Shown here: positions 7,171 to 12,201 of the stretch, piece by piece
How the letters are laid out: every line of letters begins with the position of its first letter
How positions within the stretch are numbered: the first letter of the stretch is position 1
DNA from: Bacillota bacterium
GTDB taxonomy: Bacteria > Bacillota > Bacilli > Lactobacillales > Aerococcaceae
Direction of reading: 5' to 3'
DNA length: 12,201 nucleotides
NCBI GenBank assembly: GCA_023442905.1
Contig: JAEZWY010000170.1
Span: forward strand, 1-12,201
Translations under genes and position numbers: made by a program
The notes under the pieces: generated by a model
Told to the model about the DNA's origin: nothing
The model's input: the letters and a program-made list of their open reading frames with translations, nothing else
The model's database searches: none

Positions 7171-7487
7171 TTTCTGATATGTGAGGAATATTGACGCTAA
7201 ATGATAATTATGTTAGAATTTGTACTGCTTTTGATGAATAATTCTAAGATATTGGCTAGAATATGATAAGCAATTAACTTGCTATCAGATGGATTTTTAT
7301 GCGTTTTAAGCCGTATGTAGGTGTAGATGCTAATTAATGCACCACGACACCAGTATAGGCTTTAAAGGGCAATATAATAGCTAAACTAAAGGTGGGATGA
7401 TAGACGCTACTTACTTCAAGTTAGGTAAGAAAAATAACATGATTAAATAAATAATCTTTCATGGTAATGACAACTAGAATAACATTT
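7170..7487. other. Intergenic stretch with possible structured RNA or gene remnant
   Basis: About 320 bases without a supported gene. On the + strand after the orphan promoter several stems can form. One is ATTCTA/TAGAAT (7241-7246 with 7257-7262). A second is a bulged GATA-GCAA/TTGC-TATC hairpin (7265-7286), followed after six bases by T5. A third is a nested pair, AAGCC/GGCTT enclosing GGTGT/ACACC, over roughly 7308-7362. A short stem lies at CTTACTT/AGGTAAG near 7410-7430. I could not match these to a known riboswitch, 6S, SRP, tmRNA or RNase P RNA. On the - strand, 7197-7361 is open for 54 codons with no start codon, and a second frame is open over 7337-7420. These could be decayed coding sequence. 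Neither reading is strong. Confidence 0.3.
7191..7219 (+). promoter_or_regulatory. Orphan + strand promoter with no gene directly after it
   Basis: TTGACG (7191-7196, five of six), an exact 17-base spacer and TAGAAT (7214-7219, five of six) form a near-ideal sigma-A promoter. Transcription would start near 7226. No convincing ORF follows on this strand until oppB at 7964, and the - strand gene lies in between. It may drive a non-coding RNA or a long leader for oppB. Confidence 0.5.
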
Positions 7488-7521
7488 AAAAAAACGGGGC
7501 GGATAATTTGGCCCACCCCGT
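7488..7521 (-). terminator. Intrinsic terminator of the DUF3899-type gene (- strand)
   Basis: Read on the - strand, a GC-rich stem (ACGGGG/CCCCGT, 7494-7499 with 7516-7521, extended by GG/CC after a mismatch) is followed by a run of seven T (A7 at 7488-7494 on +). It lies seven bases after the TAG of the - strand gene. On the + strand the tail is not T-rich, so termination there would be weak. Confidence 0.82.
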
Positions 7522-7527
7522 GTAGTT

Positions 7528-7902
7528 CTATATAATGTAATAGGCGATTAGGAAGATTAAACTTATTGCTAATAAGCTGCCACCAATTTTTAGAAAACCA
7601 ATGTACCAGTTACCAATCGATTGGGACAAAGTTTGTACATTTTTTTCTGACCCTTCATCATTTTTTGAATTATTTTGTGAGAAAACACTAGGTTTCCACT
7701 TGCGCCAGCTGTATTGAAACAGGTCAAAAGTCCCGTCTTTAAAGATTAATCCGAATAAACCAAGGATTAAGAAGGGCGCAGACAGGTAAAAATAGCTGTT
7801 GCTTAAGTAAAATAAAGTGATACCTTCTTGCAAAAAAATTGATATAATGAACGGTATCGTGGCAAAAAGCAAAAGGATGCTTTTCCAGCGTTTATAAATC
7901 AT
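7528..7902 (-). CDS. Small membrane protein, DUF3899-type, function unknown
   Basis: This 124-residue protein (from ATG 7902) has an N-terminal membrane segment at about residues 8-24, a second at about 37-54 and a third at about 102-122. A hydrophilic, basic then acidic/Asn-rich loop lies between the last two. The block GLIFKDGTFDLFQYSWRKW after the second segment resembles the Gly-x-Phe-Asp-x-Phe-x-Tyr-Ser-x-Arg motif I associate with the DUF3899 family; no function is established for it. The frame is open back to a TTG at 7962. ATG 7902 is preferred because AAAGGA lies 12 bases upstream and the product then begins MIYKRWKS, a normal inside-positive start. It is inverted between the oppA genes and oppB, with its own terminator and a likely promoter overlapping the oppB start. 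A link to peptide uptake is suggested only by position. Confidence 0.75.
   Translation of the reverse strand: MIYKRWKSILLLFATIPFIISIFLQEGITLFYLSNSYFYLSAPFLILGLFGLIFKDGTFDLFQYSWRKWKPSVFSQNNSKNDEGSEKNVQTLSQSIGNWYIGFLKIGGSLLAISLIFLIAYYII
7843..7848 (+). promoter_or_regulatory. Possible extended -10 promoter for oppBCDF
   Basis: TATAAT at 7843-7848 is preceded by TGA (7840-7842), giving the extended form TGN-TATAAT, with no clear -35. It lies inside the - strand DUF3899-type gene. Transcription from about 7855 would give oppB a leader of roughly 110 bases antisense to the first codons of that gene. No better promoter was found close to oppB. Confidence 0.4.
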
Positions 7903-7933
7903 TGATAGATCAAATCCTTTCAGAGATGTCAAT

Positions 7934-7962
7934 AATTTAACACAATATAGGAGGTGAAGCAA
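7934..7962 (-). promoter_or_regulatory. Possible promoter of the DUF3899-type gene
   Basis: On the - strand TTGCTT (complement of 7957-7962), a 17-base spacer and TAAATT (complement of 7934-7939) fit a sigma-A promoter that would start near 7927, about 25 bases before ATG 7902. It covers the Shine-Dalgarno and spacer of oppB on the other strand. Confidence 0.45.
7949..7956 (+). promoter_or_regulatory. Ribosome binding site deciding the oppB TTG start
   Basis: AGGAGGTG, near-perfect, lies seven bases before TTG 7964. It fixes the uncommon start codon because no ATG lies at a suitable distance. Confidence 0.85.
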
Positions 7963-7963
7963 T

Positions 7964-8908
7964 TTGAAATCGTATTACAAATATCTACTTCGAAGAGTAT
8001 TTTATATGTTCTTAACAATATTTCTAATTGCAACAATTACATTTTTCTTAATGAAACTGCTTCCAGGTACACCTTTCCAAAATGAGGACCGGTTATCTGC
8101 GGAACAAATCATTATTATGAACGAACGATATGGTTTGAATGATCCAGTGATCGTCCAATACGCACGTTACATGTTAGGTATTTTTACAGGTGATTTAGGT
8201 GTATCTTTCCAATTCTCAAATACACCAGTTACTGACTTATTAAGTAGCCGTATTGGACCGTCATTACAATTGGGTGGTCAAGCAATCTTGTTCGGTACAT
8301 CATTTGGTATCATACTAGGTGTTATTTCAGCTATGTACAAGAATACTTGGATTGACTCAACCGCAACATTCGTGGCTATCTTAGGTCGTTCAATTCCTAA
8401 CTTCGTTTTCGCGGTATTACTACAACTAGTATTTGCCGTAAAACTAGGCTGGTTCCCAATCGCTTTATGGAACGGTTCATTTGCAGCAACAGTCTTACCG
8501 ACATTAGCATTGGCCATTTCGCCATTAGCCGATTCGAGTCGTTTCATCCGTACCGAAATGGTCGACGTATTGAATTCAGACTATATTGAATTAGCGCGTG
8601 CGAAAGGTTTAAGCAAAACAGCCGTAGCTTTCAAACATGGTGTACGTAATGCCTTAATTCCATTATTAACATTATTAGGGCCATTAACAGTTGCCTTGAT
8701 GACAGGTTCAATGGTAGTAGAAAACATTTACGCAATTCCTGGTATTGGTGAGCAATTCGTTAAATCAATCCAAACAAATGACTATCCAACAATCATGGGT
8801 ATCACAATTCTTTACTCATTCATGCTAGTGTCAATGTTATTAATTGTAGATGTGTTATACGGTATCGTAGACCCACGTATTCGTGTAAGTAATGAAGGAG
8901 GGGAATAA
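7964..8908 (+). CDS. oppB: Oligopeptide ABC transporter permease OppB
   Basis: This is one of the two membrane subunits of the peptide importer. It has 314 residues, the usual size, and begins with TTG behind a strong ribosome binding site. The N-terminus YLLRRVFYMFLTIFLIATITFFLMKLLPG (about residues 7-35) is the typical OppB first membrane segment, followed by the extracellular RYGLNDPVIVQYARY block. Five more hydrophobic segments follow. The EAA loop that docks the ATPase is at about residues 200-225 and contains YIELARAKGLS (E209) and HGVRNALIPL. The C-terminus DVLYGIVDPRIRV is the conserved family ending. It leads a compact oppBCDF unit; the stop is one base before the oppC start, and the oppC ribosome binding site lies inside its last codons. 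Confidence 0.95.
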   Translation: MKSYYKYLLRRVFYMFLTIFLIATITFFLMKLLPGTPFQNEDRLSAEQIIIMNERYGLNDPVIVQYARYMLGIFTGDLGVSFQFSNTPVTDLLSSRIGPSLQLGGQAILFGTSFGIILGVISAMYKNTWIDSTATFVAILGRSIPNFVFAVLLQLVFAVKLGWFPIALWNGSFAATVLPTLALAISPLADSSRFIRTEMVDVLNSDYIELARAKGLSKTAVAFKHGVRNALIPLLTLLGPLTVALMTGSMVVENIYAIPGIGEQFVKSIQTNDYPTIMGITILYSFMLVSMLLIVDVLYGIVDPRIRVSNEGGE

Positions 8909-8909
8909 G

Positions 8910-9950
8910 ATGGCTGAAAACAATCAATCATATAAATCAATTGCAGCTGATAAATTCCGCCCTGCTACGCAACATGACCTCGTCGCTGAACGTGAGCAAA
9001 TTGCTGGAGAATCATTGAACTTCCTTCAAGATTCTTGGCGTCGTTTAAAGAAAAATAAAGTAGCGATTGTATCCCTAGTGGTATTGATCATTATCGTCAT
9101 TCTTGCTATCTTGGCGCCAGTGATTGCACCTGCAGATCCAAATGCGCAAAACGTAGCCTTTGCCAACCTACCACCAAAAATCCCTGGATTGGAAAACTTT
9201 GCTTGGTTTGATGGTAAATCAGAAGTAGCCGGAACAGCTATTGACCAATACGCTGCCAATAATGTACCAGAGGGCGTTTACTACTACTTAGGTACTGACG
9301 CTTTAGGACGTGACTTATTATCATGTGTCTTATACGGTACACGTGTATCGCTATTTATCGGTATGATGGCTGCCTTATTCAACTTAGTAATCGGTGTACC
9401 TTATGGTATTTTTTCGGGTTGGAATGGTGGTCGTATCGACAACATCATGATGCGTTTCTTAGAAATCCTATCAGGTGTACCGAACTTGGTTATCGTAATC
9501 CTAATGTTATTAGTATTACAACCAGGTATCATGTCAATCATCATTGCATTAGCAATTACAGAGTGGATTTCAATGGCTCGTGTAATTCGTGCGCAAACAA
9601 TGAAAATTAAAAACCAAGAGTACATCTTGGCTGCCCGCTCTTTAGGTGAATCTGCATGGAAAATTTCTTTCCGTCACATCTTACCTAACCTGTCAGGTAT
9701 CATTATTATCCAAACAGTATTCTCAATTCCGTCTGCGATTTTCTTCGAAGCGTTCTTGAGTTTCATCGGTTTAGGTATTCCAGCACCAAATGCTTCTCTA
9801 GGTACATTGATTAATGATGGATATAAGACATTTAGATTCTTACCTCATTTAATGTGGTACCCAGCGGGTGTAATCTGTATTGTTATGATTGCATTCAATA
9901 TGTTAGCGAATGGTTTGCGTGATGCTCTAGATCCAAAGACGAATGATTAA
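8910..9950 (+). CDS. oppC: Oligopeptide ABC transporter permease OppC
   Basis: This is the second membrane subunit, partner of OppB. It has 346 residues from ATG 8910, chosen because AAGGAGG (8895-8901) lies eight bases upstream; an in-frame ATG at 8892 precedes that site and is rejected. An N-terminal cytoplasmic part of about 50 residues includes SWRRLKKNKVAIVSL, the OppC_N motif, and leads into the first membrane segment. It is followed by an extracellular region with the YYLGTDALGRDLLS block. The core has five further membrane segments and the EAA loop with YILAARSLGES (from Y238) and RHILPNLSG. The C-terminus GLRDALDPK is typical. It is separated by one base from oppB and by 14 from oppD, consistent with one operon. 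Confidence 0.95.
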   Translation: MAENNQSYKSIAADKFRPATQHDLVAEREQIAGESLNFLQDSWRRLKKNKVAIVSLVVLIIIVILAILAPVIAPADPNAQNVAFANLPPKIPGLENFAWFDGKSEVAGTAIDQYAANNVPEGVYYYLGTDALGRDLLSCVLYGTRVSLFIGMMAALFNLVIGVPYGIFSGWNGGRIDNIMMRFLEILSGVPNLVIVILMLLVLQPGIMSIIIALAITEWISMARVIRAQTMKIKNQEYILAARSLGESAWKISFRHILPNLSGIIIIQTVFSIPSAIFFEAFLSFIGLGIPAPNASLGTLINDGYKTFRFLPHLMWYPAGVICIVMIAFNMLANGLRDALDPKTND

Positions 9951-9964
9951 GGAGTTGAGCAGAA

Positions 9965-11146
9965 TTGAGTAATAAAACAGAAAACATTTTAGAAGTAAAA
10001 GACTTAGAAATTAATTTCAAAACGTATTCTGGTGATGTTCAAGCCATTCGTAAAGTAAACTTTGACTTGAAACATGGAGAAACGTTAGCAATCGTGGGTG
10101 AATCTGGTTCAGGTAAGTCTGTAACAGTGCGTACAATCATGCGTCTATTGGCTAATAACGCTGATATTAAGGGTGGAGAAATCCTTTTTAACGGTGAAGA
10201 CTTATTAAAGAAATCAGAAAAACAAATGCAAGGTATCCGTGGTAAAGATATTGCCATGATCTTCCAAGATCCGATGACTTCATTAAACCCTACGATGAAA
10301 ATTGGTAAACAAATTGCTGAACCAATTATTTTACACCAAGATAAATCTAAAAAAGAAGCGTATGCGAGAGCAGAAGAGCTACTAGAATTGGTTGGTATTC
10401 CTAATGCGCATGAACGTATGGATCATTACCCACATCAATTCTCAGGTGGACAAAGACAACGTATCGTTATTGCAATTGCTTTGGCATGTAATCCGCGTAT
10501 CTTAATTGCGGATGAGCCAACAACTGCTTTAGATGTAACCATCCAAGCGCAAATTCTTGAATTGATGAAAGAATTACAAGATAAAATTGATACATCAATC
10601 ATCTTTATTACACATGACTTGGGTGTTGTAGCTAACGTTGCGGATCGTGTAGCTGTAATGTATGCTGGTAAAATTGTGGAATATGGTGACGTAGATGAAA
10701 TCTTCTTTAACCCACAACATCCATATACATGGGGGTTAATCGGTTCTATGCCTACACTAGATACTGCTGGGAAATTGGTTTCAATTCCTGGTACACCACC
10801 AGACTTGTTAGACCCACCTAAAGGGGATGCCTTTGCACTACGTTCCGACTATGCGATGGAAATCGATTACGAGGAAGAACCGCCATTGTTCCAAGTGTCA
10901 CCCACCCATGCAGCTGCAACTTGGTTACTACACCCAGATGCCCCTGCTGTAGAAGCGCCAGCTGAAATTCAACGACGTTATACAATTTTTGAAAGCCTAT
11001 CGAAAGGTATTGTTCCTGAAGGTTACAATGATGGAGCACCTCACGTAGAGTTAGATGAACATACTGAAGTAATCACATCTTCAGATACTGAAGGTGTAAT
11101 TGCTACAGGTGAAGTGGATATGGAAGGAGATGATTCAATTGGCTAA
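9965..11146 (+). CDS. oppD: Oligopeptide ABC transporter ATP-binding protein OppD
   Basis: This is the first of two ATPases that power the transporter from the cytoplasmic side. It has 393 residues with a TTG start behind AAGGAG (9949-9954). Visible motifs are Walker A GESGSGKS (45-52), Q-loop MIFQDP, signature FSGGQRQR (159-166), Walker B ILIADEP with D183 and E184, and the H-loop H217. The C-terminal oligopeptide domain has the GTPPDLLDPPKG motif. The four cysteines that in many OppD/DppD proteins ligate an iron-sulfur cluster are replaced here by D288, S294, D301 and T319. The last ~41 residues form an acidic tail (12 Asp/Glu, no Lys/Arg), making the protein longer than many family members. 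The 3' end contains the oppF ribosome binding site and overlaps oppF by eight bases. Confidence 0.95.
   Translation: MSNKTENILEVKDLEINFKTYSGDVQAIRKVNFDLKHGETLAIVGESGSGKSVTVRTIMRLLANNADIKGGEILFNGEDLLKKSEKQMQGIRGKDIAMIFQDPMTSLNPTMKIGKQIAEPIILHQDKSKKEAYARAEELLELVGIPNAHERMDHYPHQFSGGQRQRIVIAIALACNPRILIADEPTTALDVTIQAQILELMKELQDKIDTSIIFITHDLGVVANVADRVAVMYAGKIVEYGDVDEIFFNPQHPYTWGLIGSMPTLDTAGKLVSIPGTPPDLLDPPKGDAFALRSDYAMEIDYEEEPPLFQVSPTHAAATWLLHPDAPAVEAPAEIQRRYTIFESLSKGIVPEGYNDGAPHVELDEHTEVITSSDTEGVIATGEVDMEGDDSIG
11124..11129 (+). promoter_or_regulatory. Ribosome binding site deciding the oppF TTG start
   Basis: AAGGAG touches the ATG at 11130 with no spacer but lies nine bases from TTG 11139. The TTG is therefore the likelier start, giving (M)ANEQEPILKV. 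Confidence 0.7.
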
Positions 11147-12080
11147 TGAGCAAGAACCGATCTTAAAAGTTAGAAATTTAAAACAATACTTTAATGAAGG
11201 ATCAAAAGGTGAAGTACGTGCGATTGATGATATCTCTTTTGATATTTTCAAAGGTGAAACATTTGGTTTAGTAGGTGAGTCTGGTTCAGGTAAAACAACA
11301 ACTGGGCGTGCGGTAATGCGTCTTTACCAACCAACTTCTGGTGAAATTATTTTTGAAGATAAAGATATTGCTTCTTTGAAAAATCGCCGTGATATGTTAG
11401 ATTTCCGTAAAGATATCCAAATGATTTTCCAAGATCCATATGCGTCTCTAAACCCTCGTATGAAGGTTGAAGACATTATTGCTGAAGGACTTGAAATCCA
11501 TGGTTTAGTTAAAACTAAAGCGGAACGTAAAGCAAGAGTTGCTGAATTATTAGAGCAAGTAGGGTTGAATCCACAACATGCTACACGTTACCCACATGAG
11601 TTCTCAGGAGGTCAACGTCAGCGTATTGGTATTGCACGTGCATTAGCAGTTGCACCAAAAATGATCGTAGCAGATGAGCCTATATCAGCGCTTGATGTGT
11701 CAATTCAAGCCCAAGTAGTTAACTTGCTTGAAGAACTACAAGAAGACTTTGGTTTAACTTTCCTATTCATAGCTCATGACCTTTCAATGGTTAAATATAT
11801 TTCTGATCGTATTGCAGTAATGTATATGGGTAAAATAGTTGAACTTGCAGATGCTGATGAATTGTATTACCATGGTTTGCATCCTTACACGAAAAGTCTT
11901 TTATCTGCAATACCATTGCCAGATCCGATATATGAACGTAACCGTCAACGTATTACATATAACCATGAACCTTTCAAAGGGGATGAAACAATGGTTGAAG
12001 TCGCACCTAATCACTTTGTATACTGTTCACCAAATGAGGTTGAATTATATAAAGAAATGCGTGCAAGTCAAGATAAATAA
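11139..12080 (+). CDS. oppF: Oligopeptide ABC transporter ATP-binding protein OppF
   Basis: This is the second ATPase, forming the heterodimer with OppD. From TTG 11139 it has 313 residues, normal for Gram-positive OppF; the upstream in-frame ATG 11130 is too close to the ribosome binding site. Visible motifs are Walker A GESGSGKT (46-53), Q-loop IQMIFQDPYASLNPR (Q98), signature FSGGQRQR (155-162), Walker B MIVADEP with D179 and E180, and the H-loop H213. The C-terminal HPYTKSLLSAIPLPDP block is the usual OppF element that contacts the permease side. It overlaps the end of oppD by eight bases, suggesting translational coupling, and ends just before a strong terminator, so it closes the operon. 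Confidence 0.95.
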   Translation: MANEQEPILKVRNLKQYFNEGSKGEVRAIDDISFDIFKGETFGLVGESGSGKTTTGRAVMRLYQPTSGEIIFEDKDIASLKNRRDMLDFRKDIQMIFQDPYASLNPRMKVEDIIAEGLEIHGLVKTKAERKARVAELLEQVGLNPQHATRYPHEFSGGQRQRIGIARALAVAPKMIVADEPISALDVSIQAQVVNLLEELQEDFGLTFLFIAHDLSMVKYISDRIAVMYMGKIVELADADELYYHGLHPYTKSLLSAIPLPDPIYERNRQRITYNHEPFKGDETMVEVAPNHFVYCSPNEVELYKEMRASQDK

Positions 12081-12087
12081 TCTATTG

Positions 12088-12114
12088 AAAAAGGTGACTT
12101 CGGTCGCCTTTTTT
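12088..12114 (+). terminator. Intrinsic terminator of oppBCDF
   Basis: An 11-bp stem (AAAAAGGTGAC / GTCGCCTTTTT, one T-G pair) with a C(UUCG)G tetraloop ends in a T6 run. It begins seven bases after the oppF stop. Confidence 0.92.
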
Positions 12115-12126
12115 ATTTGCCCACAA

Positions 12127-12155
12127 TTGTATGTCAACCATACTTATGGTAGAAT
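12127..12155 (+). promoter_or_regulatory. Promoter of the gene leaving the window
   Basis: TTGTAT (12127-12132), a 17-base spacer and an extended -10 TGGTAGAAT (12147-12155) predict a start near 12162, about 24 bases before the TTG at 12186. Confidence 0.6.
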
Positions 12156-12185
12156 AACTAGGACATTAAAACGGAGGGGTATCTT

Positions 12186-12201
12186 TTGTATAATATATTA
12201 T
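12186..12201 (+). CDS. First codons of an unidentified downstream gene
   Basis: GGAGGGG at 12173-12179 lies six bases before TTG 12186, and the frame continues as Tyr-Asn-Ile-Leu to the window edge. The promoter and ribosome binding site make a real gene start likely, but five residues allow no identification. Confidence 0.45.

Noticed and set aside
7201..7266. 21-codon hydrophobic ORF (MIIMLEFVLLLMNNSKIL...) resembling a small toxin-like peptide
   Set aside because: Its start lies between the -35 and -10 of the orphan promoter, the nearest GAGGAA is about 12 bases away, and it matches no toxin family I know.
7397..7450. 17-codon ORF starting at the ATG after GGTGGG
   Set aside because: The purine-rich stretch touches the ATG without any spacer, and the peptide is short and unremarkable.
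9323..9610. 95-codon + strand ORF inside oppC
   Set aside because: It lies wholly within oppC in another frame, with low-complexity composition and no ribosome binding site. It is a shadow frame.

Overview
The window is about 12 kb of low-GC, Firmicutes-type DNA with strong AGGAGG-like ribosome binding sites, many TTG starts and classical TTGACA/TATAAT promoters. The protein families, the CodY-like boxes and the OppD variant point to a lactic acid bacterium (Lactobacillales, perhaps Carnobacteriaceae or Aerococcaceae). The family assignment is inference; I cannot name the species.

Positions 1-3433 hold the end of a glycolytic cluster read on the + strand: the 3' half of tpiA, cofactor-independent phosphoglycerate mutase gpmI, and enolase eno. 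A hairpin with an extended -10 promoter lies between gpmI and eno, and a strong UUCG-loop terminator follows eno. Together these genes carry triose phosphates to phosphoenolpyruvate.

Positions 3434-12113 hold an oligopeptide ABC transporter locus. Two paralogous peptide-binding lipoprotein genes (oppA-like) come first, each with its own promoter and terminator and each preceded by a CodY-like motif. The first has an apparent one-base deletion in its signal-peptide codons. Next come about 360 bases without a clear gene, which contain an orphan promoter. A small membrane protein of the DUF3899 type follows on the - strand, inverted inside the locus. Then come oppB, oppC, oppD and oppF (two permeases, two ATPases), tightly packed and ending at a second UUCG-loop terminator. 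The last 90 bases carry a promoter, a ribosome binding site and the first codons of another gene with a TTG start.

Functionally, the lipoproteins would capture extracellular peptides, OppB/OppC form the channel and OppD/OppF drive uptake, probably under CodY control. I saw no mobile element, CRISPR array, tRNA or rRNA, and nothing that clearly amounts to a new system. The parts most worth a second look are the broken start of the first oppA, the 7170-7490 gap, and the overlapping opposed transcription signals around the DUF3899 gene and oppB.
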